Positions 43,557 to 52,656 of a stretch of DNA of 64,000 nt are shown here, one piece after another. The position numbers were made by a program, and so were the translations under genes. Under the pieces are notes generated by a model. The model was not told the DNA's origin and made no database searches. It saw nothing but the letters and a program-made list of their open reading frames with translations. The number at the start of each line of letters is the position of its first letter. The stretch's first letter is position 1. Source of the DNA: Gammaproteobacteria bacterium (GTDB lineage Bacteria > Pseudomonadota > Gammaproteobacteria > Steroidobacterales > Steroidobacteraceae); assembly GCA_947452065.1 (NCBI GenBank), contig CANGBB010000008.1:1-64000 (forward strand), given 5' to 3'.

Positions 43557-43724
43557 TCAACCCCCGATGGCGGTGGTGATGCCAGTGATGATCGCTTCGA
43601 CTCGACCGCCCAGCGCCGTGAAGGCGGCGACCAGCGTTGCCACGATGAGGCCGCCGGCGACGGCGTACTCGACCGTTGTCAGGCCGCGTTGCTTGCGTGC
43701 GAAAGACTTCAGGAACTTGTTCAT
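43557..43724 (-). CDS. flp: Flp-type major pilin
   Basis: A 55-residue prepilin. MNKFLKSFARKQRG is the leader, cleaved after Gly14; the mature pilin begins LTTVEYAVAGGLIV with Glu5 and Tyr6, the Flp signature. ATG 43724 has the ribosome site GAGAGG. It is the first gene of the tad operon, as usual. Intergenic 43725-43911 should contain its promoter; I see no clear element. Confidence 0.94.
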   Translation of the reverse strand: MNKFLKSFARKQRGLTTVEYAVAGGLIVATLVAAFTALGGRVEAIITGITTAIGG

Positions 43725-43911
43725 GGATCTACCTCTCGGTTTGGTTTTCAACGACGCTGCACTCAGTGCATCGCCCACGAGAGAACCTTACGTCGAGGTG
43801 CGCGGGATGAACGCGCGCTAGCGCACGTGGAAACGTGCGTACTTTCCGCGAATATCTTCGGTATTTGACGGCCGCGAAAGCGGCCGTTCGGGCGGTCCGG
43901 TCAGCTCTGCC

Positions 43912-44535
43912 CTAGAACTGCCAGAGTAAGGCGACGGTCAGCAGAGTGGGATCGCCATTGCTGGTTGCATAGCGCTCGTATTCAGCGCGCAGGGCAAAGT
44001 CCGTCAAAGGGATGCTCACCTGCGTTCCAACACCCCAGACATTGCGCTTATCCGAGGTTCTGCTGTCAAAGACATTGCAACCTGGGCGCACGCAGACCAC
44101 GCCGGGTAGGGAACCGCTCAGAGTCGTCTGCAAGTTGCTGATGCCAGCCTTGGCATACACGTCGAGCCAGGGCAGGGGCAACGGCAGGTAGCCGACAGCC
44201 ATGAACGCGCTACCTCGTTGCTTGACCTGCGCGACGACCGCTGATGAGGTGCCGGGCGCACCGAGTGTGCTCGTGGGCTGGCCGAAGTCCATGTAAGCGT
44301 ATTCCACGCCAATGATGGAGAGCGGGCGAATACCGACAAAGGCTTTCCAGGCCGTGTGATTTTCCTTCAGGCCCAAGGCGATATCGCCGGGTCGCTGATC
44401 GATGCGGATGTTGGCTTGTCCAACACCGGCGCCCACATACTTCCCCAGCAGGCCGCCTGCGGCTTGGCTGCTTTCGCACAGGCACGCCATCAGTGCTACG
44501 GCGGCGGCCAGACGGGTCGCGATGCAATGGGTCAT
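43912..44535 (-). CDS. Small outer-membrane beta-barrel protein
   Basis: A 207-residue protein with a signal peptide (LAAAVALMACLCESSQA) and alternating amphipathic strands, ending with LTVALLWQF (aromatic C-terminus typical of BAM substrates). It resembles OmpA/OmpW-like eight-stranded barrels (KAFVGIRPLSIIGVEYAYMDFG). Two Cys in VCVRPGCNVF may form a loop disulfide. Function unknown; divergent from the methyltransferase-like gene. Confidence 0.78.
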   Translation of the reverse strand: MTHCIATRLAAAVALMACLCESSQAAGGLLGKYVGAGVGQANIRIDQRPGDIALGLKENHTAWKAFVGIRPLSIIGVEYAYMDFGQPTSTLGAPGTSSAVVAQVKQRGSAFMAVGYLPLPLPWLDVYAKAGISNLQTTLSGSLPGVVCVRPGCNVFDSRTSDKRNVWGVGTQVSIPLTDFALRAEYERYATSNGDPTLLTVALLWQF

Positions 44536-44677
44536 CGTCTCTATTTCCTACGGTTGCCTGATGGTGTTGCCCGGCATGCTGGAATGCCGCTGCGACTCTA
44601 GCATGGCACCTCCGATGGTCCTATTCTCTGCCATTACCCGAGTCCAACAGACTCTTCACTTGCTCAGGGGGATTCAC

Positions 44678-45418
44678 ATGACACGATTTCTTTCAGTGGC
44701 CGCCATGGCCATGACGCTTGTTTCCGCGCCTTCGCTTCATGCCGCCGAAACGTTGCCAACTTCTGTAGTCGCCGCAGTTGCTGACGCGGCACGTCCGGAT
44801 GCTGATCGCGAGCGTGATGCCAGCCGCAAGCCGGCCGAGGTCGTTGCCTTCGCAGGCGTGAAGCCGGGCATGATCGTTGCGGAGCTTGGACCAGGCGGCG
44901 GTTATTTCACACGGATTCTGGCCAAGGCCGTCGGTCCCAGCGGCAAGGTCTATGCGCTACTGAATCAGGCCGCTGCAGCTCGTCCGGGCGTGCTGGAGGC
45001 GATGAACAAGCTGGCTAGCGACTACCCCAACATCAAAGTGGTCACCACGGACTACGCCGCGATCACACTGCCGGAAAAGGCCGACTTGTTCTGGACCACT
45101 GAGAACTATCACGACTATCACAACGGTCCGACTGCGAACATTGCCGGTCTCAACAAGTCAGTGTTTGACAACCTCAAAGCCGGCGGCATTTTCTACGTGG
45201 AAGATCACAACGCCGCGGATGGTGCCGGTCTTGAGGCTACGTCCAAGGTGCATCGCATGGATGTAGCGGTTGCCAAGACCGAACTTGCGACGGCGGGTTT
45301 CAAGCTGGATGGCGAAGGCACGGCGCTGAAAAACGTGGCCGATGATCGCTCGGCGCGCAACAGCGAATCGGGACATTTCGTGACGGATCGCTTCATGCTG
45401 CGGATGAAGCGACCCTGA
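44678..45418 (+). CDS. Exported SAM-methyltransferase-like protein
   Basis: A 246-residue protein with a clear signal peptide (VAAMAMTLVSAPSLHA) followed by a Rossmann methyltransferase-like domain: VKPGMIVAELGPGGGYFTRIL (motif I) and FDNLKAGGIFYVEDH. A SAM-dependent enzyme in the periplasm would be odd, since SAM is cytoplasmic; the family is widespread in proteobacteria and its role is not settled. AGGGGG upstream of ATG 44678 fixes the start. Confidence 0.82.
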   Translation: MTRFLSVAAMAMTLVSAPSLHAAETLPTSVVAAVADAARPDADRERDASRKPAEVVAFAGVKPGMIVAELGPGGGYFTRILAKAVGPSGKVYALLNQAAAARPGVLEAMNKLASDYPNIKVVTTDYAAITLPEKADLFWTTENYHDYHNGPTANIAGLNKSVFDNLKAGGIFYVEDHNAADGAGLEATSKVHRMDVAVAKTELATAGFKLDGEGTALKNVADDRSARNSESGHFVTDRFMLRMKRP

Positions 45419-45449
45419 TCGAGCATCAAACTGGATCAGGCTTGTCCTG

Positions 45450-45479
45450 ACAGGGCCCTGCGATTAAGCAGGGCCCTGT
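45450..45479. terminator. Perfect 12-bp hairpin between convergent genes
   Basis: ACAGGGCCCTGC and GCAGGGCCCTGT form a perfect stem with loop GATTAA, midway between the methyltransferase stop and the TonB receptor stop. No U-run follows in either direction. Most likely a shared terminator or transcript-end stabiliser. Confidence 0.65.
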
Positions 45480-45514
45480 GATCCGCGCAGTCCTTACAGG
45501 CGCTGCGCCGAAGT

Positions 45515-48454
45515 TCAGAGCATGCGCCGGAACGACAGGCTGACCGCGCGGCCGTAGGGATTGAGGAAGGCCGGCTGGTAAATCTGCGGCGTGACGCCGC
45601 TGGCATTGCGAACCGTCTGGTAGCTGTCGAACACGTTGGTCAACGCCAGCGTCACGCGAGTACCTGTGGCCCACGGCTTACCGGCGAAGCGCGTGCCCAG
45701 ATCCGCAAACAATCGCAAATCGAATGTTGCCAGTGAGGAGTAGTACAGGGCTCCAGATCCGTTCCCGGTATCCAGGATACTGATCGGGCTGCTCCAGTTG
45801 CCGCTCAGGCGCAGTGCAACGCCGTTGTCGATCAGTCCACTGTTGAGCGTGACTTTGTGACGCGCCTGTCCGCCGGCTCCGAGTCTGCCGCCATTGAGCA
45901 GGTCGATGGTCGGCGCTCCAGCTTTTAGCGTGACCTCATTGACCAGCGACCAGCTGTGATAGAGCGACACGTCGAATTGCGCGCCGTTTCCGCCAGTGGA
46001 TCCGCCGCCGCCACCGCCGCGACCGCCACTACGGCCACCGCCGCCGCTGCTGCCGCCGCCACCGCCACCGCCGCCGGCGCTGCTGCCACCGCCGCCACCA
46101 CCGCCGGAGCTGCTGCCGCCGCCACTAGAGCGAGAGCCGCCGCCATCTGAGGAACTGCTGCGCTGTCTGTCAGACCCTCTATCCGACTGTCTGTCCATGC
46201 CTCTGTCTGAGGGCATGCCGTCCTCCGGGGAGCCGCCATCCGCACCGAAGCCACGATCGCCGCCAGAACCGAAGCTACGATCACCGCCGGTATTCCTGTC
46301 GTCTGATTCAGTCGGGCCCGAGCCGCCTGCGGATGCTCCGCCATCACCGCCCTCGGCGGCGTTGGCACCAAGGGCTGAGCCCTCAGGGCTTTCCAATGAA
46401 CCACTACCCGATGGAGTACTGCGTGTGTTTCTCGCGGTACTGGGTGCCGTGGCACCGGGGCGCCCACCACTGCGCGCTCCGCTGGCTGCCGCGCTCTGGC
46501 TGCGCGTACTCACCGTCGAGGTACGCATCACCCGCGTCAGGTTGAAGCCCCAGCGGACGCTGCGGCTTTCCTGGCGCGCGAAGTTCACGGCACGGCTGTC
46601 CACCAGCACCATGTTCCCGCTGCTGTCACGGACGAAACGATCGGGGAATGCTGATTCGGTTGCCGCCGTGGCGCTATTGAGCGAACTGATCGGGTTGGTG
46701 GTCACGCTATCGAGATAGTTGGCCGAGAAGTTGAGCTTCAACGCCGTCGTGCTGATCGCTGCATACGTCGCCCCGAACTTGAAGACGCGACGATCGTCGG
46801 CCTTTAGATCGGGATTGCCACCGGAAATTCGGGTGACGGTGACGGTCTGGCCCAGCACATAGTCATAGAAGCGGGCGTTGGTCGTCGTGATCAAAGGGTC
46901 GTTGATCTGTCCAAGCGACGGGGCCTGACGGTCCTGGTTCACCGACGCGATCAAGCTGATGCCCGTGCGCGGCGTCCAGTGCAGGCCGTAACCGAAACTG
47001 CCTACTGAGCCGAAGCGGGTGATCTGATTTACGGCGCCGTTGACATTGACGCTAATCGATCCGACAGAGGCCAGCACATTCTTCGAGATGCTGGTGAGCG
47101 GGACGTCCAGACTGACCTGACCGCGCACCTTGCTTTGATTAGTGGTCCTGCTGTCCTGGCTGGTGCTGGTCGAATTCTGACTGCTGATGTCGCCGCCCAG
47201 GCGGATGCTGGTGGTGACAAAGCCGGCCGGCAGCGTGAACAGACTTCCGTTCGCCACCGCACTGATGCTGCCCGTATTAGTGGTCGACGTCGAATCCTGT
47301 CGCGTCACCGGGCCCAGCACCGCCGCTGACAAAACGCCATAGGGGTTGACGGTGCCGGCAGTAATTGCCGACTGCAGAGTGCGCACATCGTAGCCACGAT
47401 CTGAATGGGTTTGAGTGTTGGTGTAGTCGTAGTTGCCAACAACCGACAAGCGCCAGCGCTGTGGCAGTTCGGCATTCATCGAGACGCCCGCATGCGCCTT
47501 GCCCGTGTTGGAATTCTGTCGCAGCGTGGTATCCGACAGATAGCGATTCAGGGTCGTGTTAACGCGGCTGGTTGCGAAAGGACTGGTCGCCGGCACGCTG
47601 AGATTCGCCGACGGATAGCCGTTCAGCGAATGGCTGCTCTGATAGCTCGCCAGACCGTTGAATGATGCGTTGATCGTGTCTGAAAGAGGATGCGCCTTGA
47701 CCGCGTTGAGCGAGTAATTGTTGCTCCCGGGGCGCAAAGTCCGCGCACCACTGTCGTTGCCAATCGTGCCGGTCGGGTCAGTGATCGTACCGGCGGTCGA
47801 TGACACATCCCGATCCGACTCCAGCAGTGCCGCCTGGGCGCGGGCACGCCCCACGACATTGAGACGATCGTTGTCGCGAATGTGGCTGCGGCTCACGTCG
47901 CCCGTGGCGTTTTCGCCGCCGCCCGCGGTGGATACGCCGACGCCGAGATTGGCGACTGCGGCATCGAAGGTTCGAACCAGGATGATGTTCACCACCTTCT
48001 GTTCGGCGCCATAGCCGTACTTCAGCGCCACTTCCTCAGGCAGGATGTCGAGTCGCAGAATGGCTTCAGTGGGCAGATCGCCCACCTCGTTGACGCCCGA
48101 AACCCGGCGGCCGTTGACCAAAATGATGGGACCCGAGCCACCGTCTCGCCCCTGATCGCTCTGCGTCTGGTCGGAGATGTCGGCCAGCAGTTCATTGATG
48201 GTGCCCACACCACGCGCTGCGATGTCCTCCGGGCTCATCTGATTTTCCGGCGGGATGTCGCCGATCACCGCACCGGGTACCGCATCGGCCAGCACCACGA
48301 CTTCCTCGAGCTCCGAGCCGGTCTTGGAGGCCGTCGCAGTCTGCGCCGCCAATAGGGCGGTGTTCTGGTTCATGGCGGCCAGGGCGGCGAGTGCGGTTAG
48401 CAGTAGCCGGTGACGGGCGTGGAGGCGGTGCGAGCGAGGAGACGTGCGATTCAT
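45515..48454 (-). CDS. TonB-dependent receptor with long Gly/Ser-rich insert
   Basis: A 979-residue outer-membrane receptor of the plug-plus-barrel type. The N-terminus has a signal peptide, TonB-box-like LEEVVVLADA, and a plug with INELLADISDQTQ, GPIILVNGRRVSGVNEVGDLPTEAI and KVVNIILVR. The barrel runs from about residue 200. Between strands ending in GFNLTRVMRT (about 640) and QFDVSLYHSWSLVNE (about 825) lies a 170-residue insert rich in Gly, Ser, Arg and Asp, including (DRGSDRQ)-like repeats and long Gly runs (46000-46500). The C-terminus SLSFRRML is atypical. Substrate unknown. Confidence 0.88.
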   Translation of the reverse strand: MNRTSPRSHRLHARHRLLLTALAALAAMNQNTALLAAQTATASKTGSELEEVVVLADAVPGAVIGDIPPENQMSPEDIAARGVGTINELLADISDQTQSDQGRDGGSGPIILVNGRRVSGVNEVGDLPTEAILRLDILPEEVALKYGYGAEQKVVNIILVRTFDAAVANLGVGVSTAGGGENATGDVSRSHIRDNDRLNVVGRARAQAALLESDRDVSSTAGTITDPTGTIGNDSGARTLRPGSNNYSLNAVKAHPLSDTINASFNGLASYQSSHSLNGYPSANLSVPATSPFATSRVNTTLNRYLSDTTLRQNSNTGKAHAGVSMNAELPQRWRLSVVGNYDYTNTQTHSDRGYDVRTLQSAITAGTVNPYGVLSAAVLGPVTRQDSTSTTNTGSISAVANGSLFTLPAGFVTTSIRLGGDISSQNSTSTSQDSRTTNQSKVRGQVSLDVPLTSISKNVLASVGSISVNVNGAVNQITRFGSVGSFGYGLHWTPRTGISLIASVNQDRQAPSLGQINDPLITTTNARFYDYVLGQTVTVTRISGGNPDLKADDRRVFKFGATYAAISTTALKLNFSANYLDSVTTNPISSLNSATAATESAFPDRFVRDSSGNMVLVDSRAVNFARQESRSVRWGFNLTRVMRTSTVSTRSQSAAASGARSGGRPGATAPSTARNTRSTPSGSGSLESPEGSALGANAAEGGDGGASAGGSGPTESDDRNTGGDRSFGSGGDRGFGADGGSPEDGMPSDRGMDRQSDRGSDRQRSSSSDGGGSRSSGGGSSSGGGGGGGSSAGGGGGGGGSSGGGGRSGGRGGGGGGSTGGNGAQFDVSLYHSWSLVNEVTLKAGAPTIDLLNGGRLGAGGQARHKVTLNSGLIDNGVALRLSGNWSSPISILDTGNGSGALYYSSLATFDLRLFADLGTRFAGKPWATGTRVTLALTNVFDSYQTVRNASGVTPQIYQPAFLNPYGRAVSLSFRRML
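46000..46150 (-). repeat. Gly/Ser codon low-complexity tract inside the TonB receptor
   Basis: Imperfect trinucleotide repetition (GCC/GCT/ACC on the plus strand) encodes runs of Gly with Ser in the receptor. Such tracts can change length by slippage, but the codon mix (GGC, GGT, GGA) reduces this. Confidence 0.7.
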
Positions 48455-48684
48455 AGCGTCAGATGTTCCATCTGTTGAAAATGGTCGTTGGAAGTCAACG
48501 ATCTAGGGGCCGCCAAGATAACGTCCCGGGGGTTAATGAATGCAAAGCCTAGTCAACTAGAGTGGTATGAAGCTGTCACTCTGGCCAGGCTTGTACCCCG
48601 GTGTGCGTTGGGAGCGATGATTGTTGCGACGGCTGGTGTAACATCGGGGTATTGGCGAAGTCACCATAGAGCGGCAAATCAATC

Positions 48685-49737
48685 ATGAAAAGCAAACTTC
48701 TCTCTGGATCTCTGGTTCTTGCGTGGTTGCTGGCAAGCGTCGCGCCTGCGGCCCGGGCCCATCACGGCTGGGGCGGTCAGTACGACACCACCAAGGAAAT
48801 CGAGCTCACCGGTGTCATCAAATCGGTGCAATGGACCAATCCGCATGTCACTTTCAAGATGCTGGTCGATGGCGGCAAGAGCACTGAAAAGCTCTGGACC
48901 ATCGAGAGCAATTCGGTCAGTGCACTGGTGCGCATGGGCATCGAGAAAACCACTGTTGCTATCGGCAGCACCGTAAAAGTGTCCGGTTTCGGCCCTGTCG
49001 CCGGCGCTAATTTCGGCCTGTTCATGAACCACATGCTGCTTCCTGACGGCAAGGAAATTGTCTTCCTGCGTGGCGCTGCGCCGCGCTGGTCAGATGAAAT
49101 CATCGGCAACGATGACCGGCTGCACGGCAAGGTGGTCGAGAACGATATCAACAAGCGTCCGGCCACGGTGTTCTCGGTCTGGACTGTGGTCTACAACGAC
49201 AACAACAGCCATGGCATGCATGTCATCACTCCGGCGCCCGCTGCGGCCGCTGCAACGCCGGCCGCCAGCGGCATGGCTGCAGGGGCCACGGCTGCGATGA
49301 CGCCGGTGGTGGGTGCAGACGGTGCGGTCATCGTCTGCCACGACACGCCGGCCATCTCGGAGATGGGTTCGCCCTATCCGATGGAGTTGATTGATCAGAT
49401 TGCGAAGAACAAGACCGTTGTCATGAAAGTCGAGAAAGATGACACGGTGCGCGTCGTTCACATCACCGCCGCGCCACACAAAGCAGTAGGCGCGCCCAGT
49501 CTGGCGGGTTATTCCACCGGCGTGGTCGATGCCAACAAGAAGAAGCTGACGGTGACGACCTCGAATGTACTGGGTGCACCCGAAGTCGTGTACACGGAGA
49601 CCTTCGAGCTCTCGGATGACCGGAATCGCCTGAATTACACGGTCAAATCAACCAAGAGCCCCGAAGTGCGTGGCCGCTACTGGCAGTATCAGCCAGGTGC
49701 GAAGGTCATGCCGTACGGCTGCACCAACGCCAAGTAG
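48685..49737 (+). CDS. Secreted DUF6152-family protein
   Basis: A 350-residue protein with a signal peptide (GSLVLAWLLASVAPAARA) and then AHHGWGGQYDTTKEIELTGVIKSVQWTNPH in two parts: the AHH start and ELTGVIK.VQWTNPH pattern define DUF6152, found in gammaproteobacteria and sphingomonads rich in TonB receptors. The C-terminal half (after an Ala-rich linker near residue 190) adds a second unassigned domain. Function unknown; a metal-binding N-terminal His pair is suggestive. The 48455-48684 gap upstream has no recognisable gene. Confidence 0.75.
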   Translation: MKSKLLSGSLVLAWLLASVAPAARAHHGWGGQYDTTKEIELTGVIKSVQWTNPHVTFKMLVDGGKSTEKLWTIESNSVSALVRMGIEKTTVAIGSTVKVSGFGPVAGANFGLFMNHMLLPDGKEIVFLRGAAPRWSDEIIGNDDRLHGKVVENDINKRPATVFSVWTVVYNDNNSHGMHVITPAPAAAAATPAASGMAAGATAAMTPVVGADGAVIVCHDTPAISEMGSPYPMELIDQIAKNKTVVMKVEKDDTVRVVHITAAPHKAVGAPSLAGYSTGVVDANKKKLTVTTSNVLGAPEVVYTETFELSDDRNRLNYTVKSTKSPEVRGRYWQYQPGAKVMPYGCTNAK

Positions 49738-49760
49738 AGCGACGGGATCTCTGGCCGCAG

Positions 49761-50297
49761 CTAGCGTTTGGCTAGCTGCGGATACCAGAAGATCACGTGG
49801 CACTTCTCGCAGACCTCATCAAGCCCGTTGGAGACATCGGAGAGGATCTTGAGGTCTTTCCGGGTGGCTGCGGTCACCACGCTGGCGCCAGTCTTCTGCA
49901 ACGCCAGCGCGTGGGTGCGGAACACAGCCGGCTTGGCATCAAGGAAACGCTGAACGTCAGCGGCTTTGGACGCCGCGGCGGCTGTGCCCTCGTCCTGGAG
50001 TTTCGCCCCCGGCAGTGCTGCAATCACTCCGCCCGTCGTAGCCAGCGTGCGGCCCGATTCTTCCAGTGCCTTGCCGATTTCCAGCAGCCGCGCCCATTGC
50101 GCTGCAGTGATCTTCTTGGGATCAAGGTTGCCGTCGTCGCCGATGGCCGGGTTGGTGATATCCCACAGTGCCAGCCCCATCGGGTTGACCTTGGTTTGCA
50201 TCTGCACCTGAACAACCGGTTTGGCGGCGTCGGCAGCCTGTGCCGCTCCAAAGATCGTCAGACTGGCAATGCAGACCCATGGCGCGAGGAATTTCAT
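49761..50297 (-). CDS. Class II-type cytochrome c (c' -like)
   Basis: A 178-residue periplasmic protein with a signal peptide (APWVCIASLTIFGAAQA) and one haem-binding motif CEKCH near the C-terminus (residue about 166). A single C-terminal CXXCH in a helical protein is typical of class II cytochromes c' and c556. It may bind NO or CO or transfer electrons. It is convergent to the DUF6152 gene. ATG 50297 gives the signal peptide; the upstream open frame to 50966 is not coding. Confidence 0.83.
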   Translation of the reverse strand: MKFLAPWVCIASLTIFGAAQAADAAKPVVQVQMQTKVNPMGLALWDITNPAIGDDGNLDPKKITAAQWARLLEIGKALEESGRTLATTGGVIAALPGAKLQDEGTAAAASKAADVQRFLDAKPAVFRTHALALQKTGASVVTAATRKDLKILSDVSNGLDEVCEKCHVIFWYPQLAKR

Positions 50298-50492
50298 GTT
50301 GGCTCCATCAAGCAGGGGTGGTTCATGCGACATGAACGAATTGAAGTTGTTCCACTCGACGGCAGTATGCCTTCGGAGAAGGGTCGATAGGCCGTGGTAA
50401 CTACGTATATTGGGCGCTGCAGGCGGCGGCCATTCATTGGCAAAGCCGCTGATCTGCAGAGTTTGCAGCCTGCCTGACAGTACAATAAACGA

Positions 50493-52649
50493 ATGGCACC
50501 CAAAGCTGGCCACTGGCCACCGGATCAAAAGCCTATGCACGACCGCCGCGCTCAGCATCCGTTTCGTCTGGCCATCGCCGCCGTCGCGATGGTTCTTCTG
50601 GCTTTGCCGGGACTGGTAACGGTCGCGCACGCCGCTCCGGTGCGTACTGCGCATGTTGAAGCGGAGCTGATCGCCGAGAAATCCAGCGTTCGTGCCGGTG
50701 AGACATTTGACGTCGGCGTGCGGCTGAAGATGAAGCCGAAATGGCACACCTACTGGATCAATCCCGGTGATACGGGATTGCCGACAAAGATTGTCTGGCG
50801 CTTGCCCGAGGGCTTTCAGGCCGGCGACACGCAGTGGCCGCATCCGCGCCGCCTGCTGGTGGATGATCTGGTCAACTTCGGCTACGAAGACGAGGTGTTG
50901 CTGATCAGTTCGCTGACGCCGCCGGCGAGCCTTGCCGCGGGCAAACCGGTGACGCTGCAGGCGCACGTCAGTTGGCTGGTCTGCGAAGTGGAGTGTGTGC
51001 CGGAGCAGGCTGACCTGACACTAACCTTGCCCAGCAGTAGTACCGCGCCTGTTGCGGACTCGCGCCGGGCTGCGCTTTTCTCAGCGGCGCGCAGTCTTTC
51101 ACCGGGTGTATCGGCCGACTGGAATTTTTCAGCCGAGGCAACGCCGGGGGGTTATCGGCTCATCGCCACACCTGTGGGAACCGGTATCGCTCAACCCAGT
51201 GGTGAGTTGTACTTCTTCAGCCAGGATGCATCGGTGGTCGACAACAAGGCCGACCAGCCGGTAACGCATGAGGGTGAGCGTGTGGTCGCGACGTTGCGAC
51301 GTGCGGCCGACGCATCGGAGGCCGCGCCTCGGCTGCGCGGCATGTGGGTGGCGGCTGGCGGCTGGCAGGCGGGACGGACCGCCGCGGCCATCGACATTCC
51401 CGTCGTTGCGCCCGAACTCGTGGCGCCTGCTGCTGCGCCGTCATCGCTCCTGACCACCCTTTTACTCGCGCTGGTCGGTGGGCTGATCCTGAATCTGATG
51501 CCCTGTGTCTTTCCGGTGCTGGGTCTGAAGATTCTCGGCTTCGTCGATCAGGCCGGCGAGAATCGTCGTCATGTTGTGCTGCACGGCCTGATGTTCACAG
51601 CCGGCGTGCTGCTGTCGTTCTGGATATTGGCAGCGCTGCTAGCGCTGCTGCGTGCTGGCGGTGAACAACTCGGCTGGGGTTTTCAACTGCAGTCGCCACT
51701 GTTCGTCTACATGCTGGCAGCGCTACTGCTGGTGTTTGCGCTGAATTTGAGCGGCGTGTGGGAATTCGGCGTGTCGGCCACGACCGTTGGCGGCAGTCTC
51801 CATACCCGCTCAGGTCTGGCGGGTACTTTCTTCACCGGCTTTCTGTCTACTGTGGTCGCTACGCCCTGCAGCGCGCCGTTTCTGGCGCCGGCGTTGGGTG
51901 CCGCAGTGAGCTTGCCGATCGCGCAGTCATTCGTGGTGTTCACGGTCATCGGAGTCGGTCTCTCGCTCCCTTACCTGCTTTTGTCAGTGTTTCCATCGGC
52001 AGTGCGTCTGTTGCCGCGGCCGGGGCGTTGGATGGAAACCTTCAAGCAAGTGATGGCTTTCCCGCTGTATGCAACGGTGGTGTATCTGGTGTGGGTGCTC
52101 GCAGGACAAATCAGCGACGAGCATTTGCTGAGCGCGGCTTGGGGTCTGATTCTCGTGGCGATGGGCGTCTGGGTGTACGGGCGCTGGACAGCGCCTGGCA
52201 CAAGACGCGGTGCGGCGCGACTGGCGGTGATGGCGCTGGTGTTGCTGGTGGGCGGTGGACTCTGGCTGGGCTGGCCGGTGCAGCGCTCATCGGGGCAGGG
52301 CGGTCCGCCGCCTGTGGTGTGGGAGAAGTGGTCGCCGGAACGTGTGGCACAGCTGCAGGCCGAGAACCGCATCATCTATGTGGATTTCACAGCGCGCTGG
52401 TGTGCAACCTGCCAGACGAACAAGCAGATCGTGTTTCATTCCGATCGCGTGCTGCAGGCGTTTGCGCAAAAGAATGTTGCGACACTGCGCGCCGACTGGA
52501 CCAATAGTGATCCGCAGATCACCGCGGAGCTGGCGAAATTCCAGCGCAGCGCGATTCCTTTCAACTTGATTTACAAGCCGGGCTCCGGCCGACCCGTCGA
52601 GTTACCTACTCTGCTGACGCCGGAGCTTGTGCTCCGTGAGATCGAATGA
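50493..52649 (+). CDS. dsbD: Thiol:disulfide interchange protein DsbD/ScsB-like
   Basis: A 718-residue membrane protein that passes electrons from cytoplasmic thioredoxin to periplasmic thiols. The periplasmic N-terminal domain carries a Cys pair in VCEVECVPE. The membrane domain has Cys in NLMPCVFPVLGLKIL and VATPCSAPFLAPALG. The C-terminal thioredoxin domain contains TARWCATCQTNK. The long N-terminal domain resembles ScsB/CcdA-fused forms rather than E. coli DsbD. ATG 50535 is an alternative start that gives a more typical signal peptide. Confidence 0.91.
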   Translation: MAPKAGHWPPDQKPMHDRRAQHPFRLAIAAVAMVLLALPGLVTVAHAAPVRTAHVEAELIAEKSSVRAGETFDVGVRLKMKPKWHTYWINPGDTGLPTKIVWRLPEGFQAGDTQWPHPRRLLVDDLVNFGYEDEVLLISSLTPPASLAAGKPVTLQAHVSWLVCEVECVPEQADLTLTLPSSSTAPVADSRRAALFSAARSLSPGVSADWNFSAEATPGGYRLIATPVGTGIAQPSGELYFFSQDASVVDNKADQPVTHEGERVVATLRRAADASEAAPRLRGMWVAAGGWQAGRTAAAIDIPVVAPELVAPAAAPSSLLTTLLLALVGGLILNLMPCVFPVLGLKILGFVDQAGENRRHVVLHGLMFTAGVLLSFWILAALLALLRAGGEQLGWGFQLQSPLFVYMLAALLLVFALNLSGVWEFGVSATTVGGSLHTRSGLAGTFFTGFLSTVVATPCSAPFLAPALGAAVSLPIAQSFVVFTVIGVGLSLPYLLLSVFPSAVRLLPRPGRWMETFKQVMAFPLYATVVYLVWVLAGQISDEHLLSAAWGLILVAMGVWVYGRWTAPGTRRGAARLAVMALVLLVGGGLWLGWPVQRSSGQGGPPPVVWEKWSPERVAQLQAENRIIYVDFTARWCATCQTNKQIVFHSDRVLQAFAQKNVATLRADWTNSDPQITAELAKFQRSAIPFNLIYKPGSGRPVELPTLLTPELVLREIE

Positions 52650-52656
52650 GGTCTGA

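Noticed and set aside
46000-46150. Repeated triplets considered as a CRISPR or minisatellite
   Set aside because: No regular repeat-spacer structure; the tract is in frame and encodes Gly/Ser of the TonB receptor.
48488-48688. 66-codon frame before the DUF6152 gene
   Set aside because: No motif, poor start context and overlap with the DUF6152 start.
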